A stretch of DNA of 64,000 nucleotides from Pseudomonas rubra (GTDB lineage Bacteria; Pseudomonadota; Gammaproteobacteria; Pseudomonadales; Pseudomonadaceae): contig NZ_JAMDGZ010000013.1 of the NCBI RefSeq assembly GCF_028656935.1, positions 89,439 to 153,438 of the forward strand. The letters run 5' to 3'. Below the pieces are notes generated by a model. That model was not told the origin of the DNA and did not search any database. It worked only from the letters and a program-made list of their open reading frames with translations. The translations under genes and the position numbers were made by a program. Positions 40,938-52,593 of this stretch are shown one piece after another; positions within the stretch are counted from its first letter, which is position 1; each line of letters begins with the position of its first letter.

Positions 40938-42062
40938 TCAGCCGCGATAATAGCGCTGGGCAACGAACGGCATCTTGCTGACTTTCATTGCCACGCGCTT
41001 GCCACGAACAATCGCCCACACCGCGGTATCCAATGCACTATGGCCTGTGTCCAGATACCCCATCGCCACGGGCGCATTGAGCGTCGGCCCAAAGCCGCCG
41101 CTGCAGATGCTGCCGATTACAGTGCCCGCCTCATCGACGATCTCGGCACCTTCACGTACTGGCGTACGTTCCTGCGGCAGCAGCCCCACGCGTTTGCGCG
41201 TAACGCCGTTTTGCTGCTGGGCAAAGATTGCTTCGGCACCGGGGAAGCCACCGGCGCGCTCACCGTCAGCACGCCGCACCTTAGAGATGGCCCAGAGCAA
41301 GCTGGCTTCAATTGGCGTGGTCTGGGTGTTCATGTCGTGGCCGTACAGGCACAGGCCGGCTTCCAGGCGCAGCGAGTCTCGCGCCCCCAGGCCGATGGCA
41401 GCCACTTCCGGCTCGGCCAGCAAGCGACGCGCCAGGGCTTCGGCCTTGTCGGCTGGGACCGAGATTTCAAAACCGTCTTCACCGGTATAGCCCGAGCGGC
41501 TGACATAGCAGTCGGCGCCCAACAGTTGCGCCGCTTGGAACTGCATGAAGGTCATCGTCGCCACTTCAGGCGCCAGGCGCTCCAGCACCTTGACCGCCGC
41601 CGGCCCCTGCAGGGCGAGCAGCGCACGCTCCTCGAACAGCGGCTGGATCTGGCACTGCTCGCCGATGTGCTTGCGCAGGTGCGCCAGGTCCTGCTCCTTG
41701 CAGGCTGCGTTGACCACCAGGAACAGTTCGTCGTTGCCCAGGTTGGCAACCATCAGGTCGTCGAGAATGCCGCCTTGTTCGTTGGTGAACATGGCGTAGC
41801 GCTGCATGCCTACCGGTAAGTCGATTATGTCGACCGGTACCAGGGTTTCCAGGGCCTTGGCGGCATTGGCGCCGCTCAGACGAATCTGGCCCATGTGCGA
41901 CACATCGAACAGGCCAGCCTGCTCGCGGCTGTGCAGGTGCTCTTTCATCACCCCCAGCGGGTACTGGACCGGCATGTCGTAACCGGCGAACGGCACCATG
42001 CGTGCGCCCAGCTCCAAGTGCAGGGCGTGCAGTGGGGTCTTGAGCAGTGTTTCGGTAGACAT
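40938..42062 (-). CDS. gcvT: Glycine cleavage T protein (aminomethyltransferase)
   Basis: A 374-residue tetrahydrofolate-dependent aminomethyltransferase. Visible segments are [20 protein letters not shown], the FDVSHMGQI motif, [13 protein letters not shown] and the late [20 protein letters not shown]. It releases ammonia and makes 5,10-methylene-THF from the H-protein-bound intermediate. Last gene of gcvH-gcvP-sdaA-gcvT. The [20 protein letters not shown] ending is intact. Confidence 0.97.
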   Translation of the reverse strand: MSTETLLKTPLHALHLELGARMVPFAGYDMPVQYPLGVMKEHLHSREQAGLFDVSHMGQIRLSGANAAKALETLVPVDIIDLPVGMQRYAMFTNEQGGILDDLMVANLGNDELFLVVNAACKEQDLAHLRKHIGEQCQIQPLFEERALLALQGPAAVKVLERLAPEVATMTFMQFQAAQLLGADCYVSRSGYTGEDGFEISVPADKAEALARRLLAEPEVAAIGLGARDSLRLEAGLCLYGHDMNTQTTPIEASLLWAISKVRRADGERAGGFPGAEAIFAQQQNGVTRKRVGLLPQERTPVREGAEIVDEAGTVIGSICSGGFGPTLNAPVAMGYLDTGHSALDTAVWAIVRGKRVAMKVSKMPFVAQRYYRG

Positions 42063-42090
42063 TGATGACTCCTTGGGGCTTGAGAGGGTG

Positions 42091-43467
<1,377 letters not shown>

Positions 43468-43494
43468 GGTCTTACCCTCATTGATGGTCAAGAG

Positions 43495-43562
43495 CATCGC
43501 GGGTCAAGCCCGCTCCTACAGGGATAGCGGTAATCCTGTGGGAGCGGGCTTGACCCGCGATG
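43495..43562. repeat. REP-type inverted pair between gcvP and sdaA
   Basis: ATCGCGGGTCAAGCCCGCTC (43495-43514) faces GAGCGGGCTTGACCCGCGAT (43543-43562). It lies inside an operon, so it may tune expression or mRNA decay between gcvP and sdaA. Same GACCCGCG variant as at 31790-31846. Confidence 0.9.
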
Positions 43563-43567
43563 AGGCC

Positions 43568-46423
43568 TCACGCGTCCTGGTAGCTCTCGATCGACGGGCA
43601 GGCACAGACCAGGTTACGGTCGCCAAACACGTTGTCGACCCGGCCGACCGGTGGCCAGTACTTGCCTTCCACCAGCGACGCCAGCGGATACACGGCCTGC
43701 TCGCGGCTGTACGGGTGGCTCCACTCACCGGCGATTTCGGCGGCGGTGTGCGGGGCGTTCTTCAGCGGGTTGTCGTCCTTGTCCAGGCTGCCGCTCTCTA
43801 CCGCACGAATCTCTTCGCGGATGCGAATCATCGCCTCGCAGAAGCGGTCCAGTTCTTCTTTAGACTCGCTTTCGGTCGGTTCGATCATCAGCGTACCGGC
43901 CACCGGGAAGGACATGGTCGGGGCGTGGAAACCGAAATCGATCAGGCGCTTGGCCACGTCATCGACGCTGATGCCGCTGCTGTCCTTGATCGGGCGCAAG
44001 TCGAGGATGCACTCGTGCGCTACCAAGCCGTTGCTGCCGGTATACAACACAGGATAGTGCTCTTCCAGGCGGCGGGCGATGTAGTTGGCATTGAGAATGG
44101 CCATTTGCGATGCGCGCTTGAGCCCGGCGCCACCCATCATGCGGATGTACATCCAGGTGATCGGCAGGATGCTGGCGCTGCCGAACGGTGCAGCGCAGAC
44201 CGCGCCCTGCTTGTTGTCCATGTGTGCATGGCCGGGCAGGAACGGTGCCAGGTGCGACTTGACGCCGATCGGGCCGACCCCCGGGCCGCCACCGCCGTGA
44301 GGGATGCAGAAGGTCTTGTGCAGGTTCAGGTGGGAAACGTCGCCGCCGAACTTGCCCGGGGCGCAGAGGCCGACCATGGCGTTCATGTTGGCGCCGTCGA
44401 TGTACACCTGGCCGCCGTTGTCGTGGATGATCGCGCAGATCTCGCCGATGGCTTCTTCGAACACACCGTGGGTCGAGGGGTAGGTGATCATCAGCGCGGC
44501 GAGGTGCTCGCGGTGCTCGATGGCCTTGGCCCGCAGGTCGTCGATGTCGACGTTGCCACGAGCGTCACAGGCAGTGACCACTACGCGCATGCCAGCCATG
44601 TGGGCGGTGGCCGGGTTGGTGCCGTGGGCCGAAGAGGGGATCAGGCAGATATCACGGCGCGCATCGCCACGGCTCTGGTGATAGGCGCGGATGGCCAGCA
44701 GGCCTGCGTATTCGCCCTGTGAGCCGGCGTTAGGCTGCAGCGACACGGCATCGTAGCCGGTGGCGGCGCAGAGCATGTCTTGCAGCTCGCTGGTCAGTTG
44801 CTGGTAGCCCTGGCTCTGCTCGGCGGGTGCGAAGGGGTGCAGGTTGCCGAACTCGGCCCAGGTCACCGGGATCATTTCGCTGGCAGCGTTGAGCTTCATG
44901 GTGCACGAGCCCAGCGGAATCATGGTGCGGTCCAGGGCCAGGTCCTTGTCGGCCAGGCGGCGCAGGTAGCGCATCAGCTCGGTTTCGCTGTGGTAGCGGT
45001 TGAATACCGGGTGCTCAAGGATCGCTGACTGGCGCAGCAGGGCGGCAGGCAATTGCGCCTGAACGCTGGCCGCCAGGGCGGCGAAGTCTGGAGTGGCCTT
45101 GCCCTCGGCAAACAGCTGCCACAGCGCTTCGACGTCGGCCTGGGTGCTGGTTTCATCCAGCGACAGGCCCAGGTGCTGGGCATCGATCTGGCGCAGGTTC
45201 AGACGCTGGGCGCGGGCCTGCTCGTGCAAGGTGGCGGTGGCGTTGCCGGTAGCCAGGGTCAGGGTGTCGAAGAAGTGTTCAACCTGCACCGCAACGCCCA
45301 GTTGCTGCAGGCCGGTCTTGAGGATCGCGGTCAGCGCATGGGTGCGTTCGGCGATCTGCTTCAGGCCCTGGGGGCCGTGGTACACGGCGTACATGCTGGC
45401 GATGTTGGCCAGCAGCACCTGGGCGGTGCAGATGTTGCTGGTGGCTTTCTCGCGGCGGATATGCTGCTCGCGGGTTTGCATGGCCAGGCGCAGGGCGGTC
45501 TTGCCGAAGCGGTCGATCGACACGCCGACCAGGCGGCCCGGCATGTCGCGCTTGAACGCATCGCGGGTGGAGAAGTAGGCCGCGTGAGGGCCACCGAAGC
45601 CCAGCGGTACACCAAAGCGCTGGGCGCTGCCGATGGCCACGTCGGCGCCGAATTCGCCCGGAGGGGCAAGCAGGGTCAGGGCCAGCAGGTCGGCGGCCAC
45701 GGCGACCAGGGCGTTGGCTGCGTGGAAACGCTCGACCAGTTCACGGTAATCGAAGACTTCACCGCTGCTGGCGGGGTATTGCAGCAGGGCGCCGAAGTAG
45801 GCGCTGACATCGCTCAACTGGCGCTCGTCGCCCACCACGACTTCGATACCCAGCGGTTCGGCACGGGTGCGCAGCACGTCGAGGGTCTGCGGATGGCAGT
45901 GCACGGAAGCGAAGAAGACGTGGCTAGCCTTGTTCTTGCTCACGCGCTTGCAGAAGGTCATGGCTTCGGCGGCGGCGGTGGCTTCGTCGAGCAGGGAGGC
46001 GTTGGCGATCGGCAGGCCGGTGAGGTCGCTGATCAGGGTCTGGAAGTTCAGCAGTGCTTCCAGGCGGCCTTGGGAAATCTCTGGCTGGTACGGGGTGTAG
46101 GCGGTGTACCAGGCCGGGTTCTCCAGCAGGTTGCGCAGGATCGGCGCCGGGGTGTGGCAGTTGTAGTAACCCTGGCCGATGAAGCTTTTGAACAGTTGGT
46201 TGTTGCCAGCAATGGCCTTGAGTGAGGCCAGGGCCTGAGCTTCGCTTTGCCCAGCGCCCAGTTCAAGTACGCTGGTGCCCTTGATGCTGTCGGGAATGAC
46301 TGCGGCGCTCATCGCCTCCAGCGAGTCGAAACCCAGGGTGGCAAGCATGTGCTGCTCGTCGTGCTGGCGCGGGCCGATGTGGCGGGCGATGAATTCGTTG
46401 GCAGTGCCGAGGTTGATGGTCAT
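43568..46423 (-). CDS. gcvP: Glycine dehydrogenase (decarboxylating), P protein
   Basis: A 951-residue PLP enzyme that decarboxylates glycine and passes the aminomethyl group to lipoyl-GcvH. The PLP lysine is in [20 protein letters not shown], within the C-terminal half; the N-terminal half has [20 protein letters not shown]. Full family length. It follows gcvH by 10 bp. Confidence 0.98.
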   Translation of the reverse strand: MTINLGTANEFIARHIGPRQHDEQHMLATLGFDSLEAMSAAVIPDSIKGTSVLELGAGQSEAQALASLKAIAGNNQLFKSFIGQGYYNCHTPAPILRNLLENPAWYTAYTPYQPEISQGRLEALLNFQTLISDLTGLPIANASLLDEATAAAEAMTFCKRVSKNKASHVFFASVHCHPQTLDVLRTRAEPLGIEVVVGDERQLSDVSAYFGALLQYPASSGEVFDYRELVERFHAANALVAVAADLLALTLLAPPGEFGADVAIGSAQRFGVPLGFGGPHAAYFSTRDAFKRDMPGRLVGVSIDRFGKTALRLAMQTREQHIRREKATSNICTAQVLLANIASMYAVYHGPQGLKQIAERTHALTAILKTGLQQLGVAVQVEHFFDTLTLATGNATATLHEQARAQRLNLRQIDAQHLGLSLDETSTQADVEALWQLFAEGKATPDFAALAASVQAQLPAALLRQSAILEHPVFNRYHSETELMRYLRRLADKDLALDRTMIPLGSCTMKLNAASEMIPVTWAEFGNLHPFAPAEQSQGYQQLTSELQDMLCAATGYDAVSLQPNAGSQGEYAGLLAIRAYHQSRGDARRDICLIPSSAHGTNPATAHMAGMRVVVTACDARGNVDIDDLRAKAIEHREHLAALMITYPSTHGVFEEAIGEICAIIHDNGGQVYIDGANMNAMVGLCAPGKFGGDVSHLNLHKTFCIPHGGGGPGVGPIGVKSHLAPFLPGHAHMDNKQGAVCAAPFGSASILPITWMYIRMMGGAGLKRASQMAILNANYIARRLEEHYPVLYTGSNGLVAHECILDLRPIKDSSGISVDDVAKRLIDFGFHAPTMSFPVAGTLMIEPTESESKEELDRFCEAMIRIREEIRAVESGSLDKDDNPLKNAPHTAAEIAGEWSHPYSREQAVYPLASLVEGKYWPPVGRVDNVFGDRNLVCACPSIESYQDA

Positions 46424-46433
46424 GGTGGCTTCC

Positions 46434-46817
46434 TCAGGCGTCGGCGTTGGCTTTGATCAGGCGGTCGTAGGCGTCCTGGTCGAGCAGTTGCGCGACGGCG
46501 CCGGCGTCGGCCGGGATGAAACGGAAGAACCAGCCTTCCCCCAGCGGGTCTTCGTTGACCAGCTCGGGGTTGCCTTCGAGCTGTTCGTTGACCGCTACCA
46601 CTTCACCGGTGAGAGGCATGTATACGCCGCTGGCGGCCTTGACCGACTCGACGGTCGAGGCTTCGGCGCCTTGCGCGTAAGTTTGCAGCTCCGGCAGTTG
46701 CACGTAGACCACATCGCCCAGGGCGTTCTGGGCGAAAGCGGTAATCCCGACGGTGAAGCTGCCATCTGCTTCGCTACGCAGCCATTCGTGATCTTCGGTA
46801 AAACGCAACTCGCTCAT
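46434..46817 (-). CDS. gcvH: Glycine cleavage H protein
   Basis: A 127-residue lipoyl carrier starting [20 protein letters not shown]. The lipoylated lysine is in [20 protein letters not shown], and a conserved GEGWFFRF follows. It carries the aminomethyl group between GcvP and GcvT. First gene of the operon, about 60 nt after the inferred start of a sigma-54 promoter. Confidence 0.97.
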   Translation of the reverse strand: MSELRFTEDHEWLRSEADGSFTVGITAFAQNALGDVVYVQLPELQTYAQGAEASTVESVKAASGVYMPLTGEVVAVNEQLEGNPELVNEDPLGEGWFFRFIPADAGAVAQLLDQDAYDRLIKANADA

Positions 46818-46887
46818 GGAAACTCCTCAAAGGCCGCAGGGATCGGCTGTGGGCGTGGCTCAGGTGAGCCAGGGATGAGGAATGCCT

Positions 46888-46904
46888 TAGCAATAATGCG
46901 GCCA
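46888..46904 (-). promoter_or_regulatory. Sigma-54 promoter of gcvH-gcvP-sdaA-gcvT
   Basis: On the minus strand TGGCCGCATTATTGCTA: GG and GC are separated by exactly 10 bp, as in TGGCACG-N4-TTGC. The -12 element TTGCT is perfect and the -24 element TGGCC differs at one position. It lies 71 bp before the gcvH start, giving a leader of about 60 nt. Sigma-54 control of this operon through GcsR is known in P. aeruginosa. Confidence 0.85.
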
Positions 46905-46967
46905 TTTATAAAATATCGTTATAAAACAATTGATTAGATATTTTATGAAGATTAGAAAATCATCTTC

Positions 46968-46985
46968 TGTAGCGAAATCGCTACA
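46968..46985. promoter_or_regulatory. GcsR-like binding site 1 (gcvH-proximal)
   Basis: TGTAGCG-AAAT-CGCTACA, a perfect 18-bp palindrome with 7-bp arms (8 if the flanking C and G are included). It resembles the TGTAACG-N4-CGTTCCG repeats I recall for GcsR in P. aeruginosa, and is centred about 100 bp upstream of the inferred transcription start. Confidence 0.75.
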
Positions 46986-47048
46986 GCACAGGCCGGGGAA
47001 AAAAGCGCAAGTGGATCAGAACCTTGCACTCTGGCCCTGAAACTGTGC

Positions 47049-47085
47049 CGTGTTGAATTCGTTACAGTGTATCGAATTCGCTACG
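47049..47085. promoter_or_regulatory. GcsR-like tandem sites 2 and 3
   Basis: CGTGTTG-AATT-CGTTACA (47049-47066) and TGTATCG-AATT-CGCTACG (47068-47085) are spaced 19 bp apart, so they lie on nearly the same helix face. They begin 5 bp after the gcsR stop codon and sit roughly 170-200 bp upstream of the inferred gcvH start, a normal enhancer distance for a sigma-54 activator. Confidence 0.7.
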
Positions 47086-47090
47086 GATGA

Positions 47091-48599
47091 TCAGGGCTTG
47101 GCCGGGATGCCGTATTTACGCAGGCGATGAGCGATGGCGGTGTGCGAGGTTTGCAGGCGGCTGGCCAACTGGCGGGTCGAAGGGTAGCTGCTGTAGAGCT
47201 TGGCCAGCAGGCTGCGTTCGAAGTCTTCCACGGCCTGTTCCAGGCTATCGACTTCAGCATCATGACCACGGGCGACCGAGGTGCCGGCGATGTCCAGGTC
47301 GCCGATGTCCACCAGGCTGCTTTCGCTGATGGCTGCGGCGCGGAAGATCACGTTCTGCAACTGGCGCACGTTGCCTGGCCAGCGGTTGCCCAGTAGCGCC
47401 GGGTAGGTGGCCGGGGCCAGGCGGCACAATGGCCGCTGGATCTGGGTGCAGGCCTGCTGCATGAAGTAGCGCGCCAGCAGCAGGATGTCCTGACCGCGCT
47501 CGCGCAGCGGCGGTACCTGCAGGTTGAGCACGTTCAGGCGGTAGAACAGGTCTTCGCGAAAGGTGCCTTCGGCGACCATCTTTTCCAGGTCACGGTGGGT
47601 GGCGCTGAGGATTCGCACATTGACCTTAACCTCGCGGTCGCCGCCGACCCGACGGAAGCTGCCATCGTTGAGAAAACGCAACAGCTTGGCCTGCAGGTAC
47701 GGCGACATCTCGCCGATCTCGTCGAGAAACACCGTGCCTTGGTTGGCCAGCTCCATCAGCCCGGGCTTGCCACCTCGCTGCGCGCCGGTAAAGGCGCCGG
47801 GGGCGTAGCCGAACAGCTCGCTTTCGGCCAGGTTCTCCGGCAGCGCCGCGCAGTTGAGCGCCAGAAACGGCGCGTTGTGGCGGCTGCTGATGGCGTGGCA
47901 GGCGCGGGCCACCAGCTCTTTGCCGGTGCCTGTTTCGCCGTGAATCAACAGCGGCGCATCCAGGGCCGCCACACGCAGGGCGCGGGCCTTGAGAGTACGG
48001 ATGGGCGGCGAATCACCGAGCAGCGCATCGAAGCCCTCGGCGTGGTCATGGTGCAGCGCCGACAGCCGCTCACCGATACGGTTGGGTTGGTACAGGGTCA
48101 GCAGGGCGCCGGCATTGGTGATCGGCGTAGCGTCGAGCAGCAGGGTCTGGCCATTGAGGGTGACTTCGCGCATCGGCAAGTGAAAGCCTTGTTCGATCAA
48201 CGCCTCGAGCAGGCCCGGATCACCAAACAGGTCGGCCACCGAACGGTCGGACGGTTCCTGCCCGCACAGCGCCACCAGTGCCGGGTTGGCCAGCAACACG
48301 TGGCCGGCACTGTCCAGCGCCAGCACCGGGTCGCTCATGGCCGCGAGTAGGGCATCGAGCTGCAGGTGGCGGCGTTGGCCAGGGAGGATGTCGACCACTT
48401 GCACGCTTTGCACGCCCTGCACGTTGAACAGCGCATCGTGCAGTTCTTCGAGGACATGGGGGCTGAGGGTCGGGGCGTCGATGTAGACGTTTGGCGGCAC
48501 CATCTCCACGGCGTCCAGGTTGAGGTTGCGGGCGCCGAGCAGGGCCAGCACTTCCTGGGTGATGCCGACGCGGTCGATGAAACTGACATGGATGCGCAT
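47091..48599 (-). CDS. gcsR: GcsR, TyrR-like sigma-54 activator of glycine catabolism
   Basis: A 502-residue enhancer-binding protein. Order: ACT domain (1-70, MRIHVSFIDRVGITQEVLAL), PAS-like domain (about 78-190), AAA+ domain with Walker A GETGTGKE and an intact sigma-54 contact loop GAFTGA, Walker B VFLDEIGE, then a TyrR-type helix-turn-helix at the C-terminus (STRQLASRLQTSHTAIAHRL). The ACT domain probably senses glycine. It lies directly upstream of the operon it should control, with sites 2 and 3 just beyond its stop codon. Confidence 0.92.
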   Translation of the reverse strand: MRIHVSFIDRVGITQEVLALLGARNLNLDAVEMVPPNVYIDAPTLSPHVLEELHDALFNVQGVQSVQVVDILPGQRRHLQLDALLAAMSDPVLALDSAGHVLLANPALVALCGQEPSDRSVADLFGDPGLLEALIEQGFHLPMREVTLNGQTLLLDATPITNAGALLTLYQPNRIGERLSALHHDHAEGFDALLGDSPPIRTLKARALRVAALDAPLLIHGETGTGKELVARACHAISSRHNAPFLALNCAALPENLAESELFGYAPGAFTGAQRGGKPGLMELANQGTVFLDEIGEMSPYLQAKLLRFLNDGSFRRVGGDREVKVNVRILSATHRDLEKMVAEGTFREDLFYRLNVLNLQVPPLRERGQDILLLARYFMQQACTQIQRPLCRLAPATYPALLGNRWPGNVRQLQNVIFRAAAISESSLVDIGDLDIAGTSVARGHDAEVDSLEQAVEDFERSLLAKLYSSYPSTRQLASRLQTSHTAIAHRLRKYGIPAKP

Positions 48600-48649
48600 G
48601 GGGAGGGGGATTCAAGGCTGCCGAAGGCGGCAAGTATGCTGTTCAGCGC

Positions 48650-48702
48650 AATCGCCGGGCAAGCCCGCTCACCCCAGTGTAGGAGCGGGCTTGCCCCGCG
48701 AT
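48650..48702. repeat. REP-type inverted pair upstream of gcsR
   Basis: ATCGCCGGGCAAGCCCGCTC faces GGAGCGGGCTTGCCCCGCGA around ACCCCAGTGTA; one arm base differs from the usual core. It separates gcsR from the DUF5064 gene. Confidence 0.85.
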
Positions 48703-48715
48703 GAGGACGGTAGGG

Positions 48716-49081
48716 CTATTCGAAGTGCTCGGGATTGACCGAATCCCCCGATTTCACATCCAGCTTCTCGCGAATGTCCTCGAACATCAGGTCGTAGATC
48801 TTGTGCGTTGAGCCCAGGCTCTCGAATTTCTTGGGCGACGGCATGTAGCTCTGCGCCCTGCGCGTGGCAACACTCAGGAAGCTCGGCAGTACCTCTTCCT
48901 TGCTCAGGAAGAACTTTTCCTCCACGGTCTTGCCTTCGATGCTCCCATGCATGTGGAAATCAATGCCGTGTTTGTTGGCTTCCCGGACTACTGCGTACTC
49001 GATATTCAGGTCGTAACTGTGATCAGCCTTATTCAGCGCGGTGCGCTCGATATGCACGTGACCGGGTTGAAACTGGGCCAT
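48716..49081 (-). CDS. DUF5064-family protein
   Basis: A 121-residue soluble protein starting MAQFQPGHVHIERTALNKAD. It has a mixed beta pattern (YDLNIEYAVVREANKHGIDF, then SIEGKTVEEKFFLSKEEV). I recognise it as the Pseudomonas-restricted DUF5064 family, of unknown function. GGAGGA upstream of the start fits translation. It follows arcC by 55 bp on the same strand and may be read with the arginine deiminase operon. Confidence 0.8.
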   Translation of the reverse strand: MAQFQPGHVHIERTALNKADHSYDLNIEYAVVREANKHGIDFHMHGSIEGKTVEEKFFLSKEEVLPSFLSVATRRAQSYMPSPKKFESLGSTHKIYDLMFEDIREKLDVKSGDSVNPEHFE

Positions 49082-49136
49082 GATGGAATCCTCCGGAAAG
49101 TTGAAAACGGCGGGCTCGCAAGCCCGCCCACTGCAT

Positions 49137-50066
49137 TCAACGGTAGCTGATTCCAGGCTTCGAGGTGCTCACCCGGGTACCGGCAGTACCCTTGACGATC
49201 TCCTCGATGTCGGCCAGCGAACCGATCACCGCTACTTTGCCGGTGTGGCGGGCGAAGTCGCAAGCAGCCTGGACTTTCGGGCCCATGGAGCCTGCGGCAA
49301 AGCCCAGACGCTCGAGCTCGTCCGGGTGCGCCTGGGCAATGGCCTTCTGGGTCGGCTTGCCGTAGTCGATGAACGCCGCATTGACGTCGGTGGCGATCAC
49401 CAGCAGGTCGGCGTCCAGCTGTTCGGCCAGCAGCGCCGAGCACAGGTCCTTGTCGATCACCGCCTCAATGCCCTTGAGCTTGCGATTCTCGTCATACATG
49501 GTGGGGATGCCACCACCGCCGGCGCAAATCACGATGCTGTTCTTTTCCAGCAGCCATTTGATCGGGCGGATCTCGAAAATGCGCTTGGGTTTGGGGCTGG
49601 CCACCACACGGCGGTACTTGTCGCCGTCGGCCTTGACCACCCAGCCTTTTTCCTTGGCCAGGCGTTCGGCGTCTTCCTTGCTGTAGACCGGGCCGATGAA
49701 CTTGGTTGGGTCCTTGAAGGCCGGATCGTTCGCGTCCACCTCGACCTGAGTCAGGAGGGTGGCGAACGGCACTTCGAAGTCCAGCAGGTTGCCCAGCTCC
49801 TGTTCGATGATGTAGCCGATCATGCCTTCGGTTTCAGCCCCGAGCACGTCCAGCGGGTAGGCTTCGTCGGGCTTGTAGGATTGCGCCTGCAACGACAGCA
49901 GGCCAACTTGCGGGCCATTGCCGTGGGCGATGACCAGCTCGTTGCCCGTATGGATCTTGGCGATCTGCTCGGCGGCGATGCGAATATTGGCGCGCTGATT
50001 GTCTGCAGTCATGGGTTCGCCACGGCGCAGCAGGGCGTTGCCGCCCAATGCAACAACGATACGCAT
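49137..50066 (-). CDS. arcC: Carbamate kinase
   Basis: A 309-residue amino acid kinase: [20 protein letters not shown] at the N-terminus, [11 protein letters not shown], and the ATP-site [20 protein letters not shown]. It makes ATP from carbamoyl phosphate and ADP, the energy-yielding end of the arginine deiminase pathway. Last core gene of arcDABC. Confidence 0.97.
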   Translation of the reverse strand: MRIVVALGGNALLRRGEPMTADNQRANIRIAAEQIAKIHTGNELVIAHGNGPQVGLLSLQAQSYKPDEAYPLDVLGAETEGMIGYIIEQELGNLLDFEVPFATLLTQVEVDANDPAFKDPTKFIGPVYSKEDAERLAKEKGWVVKADGDKYRRVVASPKPKRIFEIRPIKWLLEKNSIVICAGGGGIPTMYDENRKLKGIEAVIDKDLCSALLAEQLDADLLVIATDVNAAFIDYGKPTQKAIAQAHPDELERLGFAAGSMGPKVQAACDFARHTGKVAVIGSLADIEEIVKGTAGTRVSTSKPGISYR

Positions 50067-50099
50067 GATGATGTCCTTCTAGCGTTGGCAGCGAAGCTC

Positions 50100-50189
50100 T
50101 TGTGGGAGCTGGCCTTGCCAGCGATGCGGGCACCGCGCAGTAACGGATACTGCGTCGATGCCATCGCCGGCAAGGCCGGCTCCCACAGG
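50100..50189. repeat. REP pair of the GCCGGCCTTGCCGGCGAT family between arcB and arcC
   Basis: GTGGGAGCTGGCCTTGCCAG (from 50102) faces a copy reading CATCGCCGGCAAGGCCGGCT (from 50162) and ending CCCACAG. The core differs from the commoner GCGGGCTTGCCCCGCGAT family, and the same kind occurs at 59351-59440. It lies inside the arc operon. Confidence 0.88.
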
Positions 50190-50214
50190 AGCAAAGGTTC
50201 GCTCCCTGAATGGA

Positions 50215-51225
50215 TTACAGGTCAGCCAGGGTCGATACCAGGATCGCCTTGATGGTGTGCATGCGGTTTTCCGCCTGCTCGAAGGCGATGCAGGCCGGCG
50301 ACTCGAACACGTCGTCGGTCACTTCGATCCCGTTGGCCAGGTGCGGGTACTGTTCGGCGATTTGTTTGCCGACCTTGGTGTCGGAGTTGTGGAACGCCGG
50401 CAGGCAGTGCATGAACTTGGTCCGCGGGTTGCCGGTGGCTTTCATCAGCTCGGCGTTGACCTGGTACGGCAGCAGTTGGGTGATGCGTTCGGCCCAGGCT
50501 TCAACCGGCTCGCCCATCGATACCCAGACGTCGGTGTGGATGAAGTCGACGCCTTTGACTGCCGCTTTCGGGTCTTCAGTCAGGGTGATGCGTGCGCCGC
50601 TTTCTTCTGCGTATTTCTTGCAGCGGGCGACCAGGTCGTCATGCGGCCACAGGGCTTTGGGCGCGCAGATGCGTACGTCCATGCCGAGCTTGGCGCCGAC
50701 CAGCAGCAACGAGTTGCCCATGTTGTTGCGCGCATCGCCCAAGTAGGCGTAGCTGATCTCGTGGATCGGCTTGTCGGCGTGTTCACGCATGGTCAGCACG
50801 TCGGCGATCATCTGGGTCGGGTGGTACTCGTCGGTCAGGCCGTTGAACACCGGTACACCGGCAAACTTGGCCAGCTCTTCGACGATTTCCTGCTTGAAAC
50901 CGCGGTACTCGATGGCGTCATACATGCGCCCGAGCACCCGGGCGGTATCCTTCATGCTTTCCTTGTGACCGATCTGCGAGGAGTTGGGGTCGATGTAGGT
51001 GACGTTGGCGCCCTGGTCGTAGGCTGCCACTTCGAAGGCGCAACGGGTGCGGGTCGAGGTTTTCTCGAAAATCAGCGCAATGTTGTTGCCTTTGAGGTGC
51101 TGCTGCTCAGTGCCGGTGTACTTGGCACGTTTCAGGTCGCGGGACAGGTCCAGCAGGTAGCGCAACTCGCGAGGGGTGTGGTGTTCCAGGCTCAGCAGGT
51201 TACGGTTGTGGATGTTGAACGCCAT
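50215..51225 (-). CDS. arcB: Ornithine carbamoyltransferase, catabolic
   Basis: A 336-residue transcarbamylase with the carbamoyl-phosphate loop [12 protein letters not shown] and the ornithine site [10 protein letters not shown]. In the arc operon it runs in the catabolic direction, splitting citrulline into ornithine and carbamoyl phosphate. Also called argI in P. putida. Start [20 protein letters not shown] at 51223-51225 is preceded by an AGGAGAATC ribosome site on the coding strand. Confidence 0.97.
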   Translation of the reverse strand: MAFNIHNRNLLSLEHHTPRELRYLLDLSRDLKRAKYTGTEQQHLKGNNIALIFEKTSTRTRCAFEVAAYDQGANVTYIDPNSSQIGHKESMKDTARVLGRMYDAIEYRGFKQEIVEELAKFAGVPVFNGLTDEYHPTQMIADVLTMREHADKPIHEISYAYLGDARNNMGNSLLLVGAKLGMDVRICAPKALWPHDDLVARCKKYAEESGARITLTEDPKAAVKGVDFIHTDVWVSMGEPVEAWAERITQLLPYQVNAELMKATGNPRTKFMHCLPAFHNSDTKVGKQIAEQYPHLANGIEVTDDVFESPACIAFEQAENRMHTIKAILVSTLADL

Positions 51226-51303
51226 GATGATTCTCCTGTTCTTGAGAACGGAAAGCGGTGATCGGCCCGCCTGCACCCGTGGGTGCAGGCAGTGGAGGTC
51301 GTT

Positions 51304-52560
51304 TTAGTAGTCGATTGGGTCACGCACGATCGGGCAGGTCATGCAGTGACCGCCGCCGCGGCCACGGCCCAGTTCGCCGGCGCTGATGGTGATGACTTCG
51401 ACCCCGGCCTTGCGCAGCAGGGTGTTGGTGTAGGTGTTGCGGTCGTAGCCGATGACTACGCCTGGCTCCAACGCCACCACGTTGTTACCGTCATCCCACT
51501 GCTCGCGCTCGGCGGCGAAGCTGTTGCCGCCGGTCTCGACCACGCGCAGCGTTTTCAGGTTGAGGGATTCGGCGACCACGTCGAGGAACGATTTGTTCTC
51601 ACGGCGCACGTCCAGGCCATAAGGCTTGCTGCTATCGGGACGGATGATGAACGGAACGATTTCCTTGACCACTTCCGGGAAAACGGTGACCAGGTCGCGG
51701 TCGCAGAAGCTGAACACTGTGTCCAGGTGCATCGCAGCGCGGGATTTAGGCAGGCCAGCCACCACGACTTTCTCGACAGCGCCTTTTTCGAACAGTGATT
51801 GCGCCAGTTGGCCGATGGCCTGGCGCGAGGTGCGCTCGCCCATACCGATCAGGACCACGCCATTGCCGATCGGCATGACGTCGCCGCCTTCGAGGGTGGC
51901 CTTGCCGTGGTCGTGATCCGGATCGCCGTACCAGATGTCGAATTCGGCATTGGTGAACTCAGGGTGGAATTTGTAGATGGCGGTGGTCAGCAGGGTTTCC
52001 TGACGTCGGGCTGGCCAGTACATCGGGTTCAGGGTTACGCCGCCGTAGATCCAGCAGGTGGTGTCGCGGGTGAACTGGGTGTTGGGCAGTGGGTCGAGCA
52101 GGAAGCTGGAGTGGCCCAGGTAGTCGCGGTACATCTTGATGACGCTGGCGCCTTCGCTGTCGGGCAGGTCTTCACCGGCTACGCCGCCGATCAGGAACTC
52201 GGCCAGTTTGCGCGGCTCCAGGCCTTCGAGCCAGCTGCGTACTTCGTTGGTCAGGCCGACACCGACGGTATCCGGGGTGATCTTGCGGTCGAGGATCCAT
52301 TTCAGTGCTTCAGGTTGAGCGACGATGTCGGTCAGCAGATTGTGCATTTCCAGCACTTCGATGCCACGCTCGCGCATTTTGGTCACGAAGTCGAAGTGGT
52401 CGCGCTTGGCCTGGTTGACCCAGATGACGTCGTCGAACAGCAGATCGTCGCAGTTGCTCGGGGTCAGGCGCTGGTGTGCCAGACCAGGGGAGCAGACCAT
52501 TACTTTGCGCAGTTTGCCGGCTTCGGAATGTACGCCGTACTTAGCTTTATCTGTGGACAT
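51304..52560 (-). CDS. arcA: Arginine deiminase
   Basis: A 418-residue deiminase starting [20 protein letters not shown]. Catalytic residues: the Cys in [19 protein letters not shown] near the C-terminus, the His in [17 protein letters not shown] and nearby Asp/Glu residues. It hydrolyses arginine to citrulline and ammonia. Preceded by arcD (33 bp) and followed by arcB. Confidence 0.98.
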   Translation of the reverse strand: MSTDKAKYGVHSEAGKLRKVMVCSPGLAHQRLTPSNCDDLLFDDVIWVNQAKRDHFDFVTKMRERGIEVLEMHNLLTDIVAQPEALKWILDRKITPDTVGVGLTNEVRSWLEGLEPRKLAEFLIGGVAGEDLPDSEGASVIKMYRDYLGHSSFLLDPLPNTQFTRDTTCWIYGGVTLNPMYWPARRQETLLTTAIYKFHPEFTNAEFDIWYGDPDHDHGKATLEGGDVMPIGNGVVLIGMGERTSRQAIGQLAQSLFEKGAVEKVVVAGLPKSRAAMHLDTVFSFCDRDLVTVFPEVVKEIVPFIIRPDSSKPYGLDVRRENKSFLDVVAESLNLKTLRVVETGGNSFAAEREQWDDGNNVVALEPGVVIGYDRNTYTNTLLRKAGVEVITISAGELGRGRGGGHCMTCPIVRDPIDY

Positions 52561-52593
52561 GGTTCATTTCCTCCAAGTTGCGAAAACGGGTGG

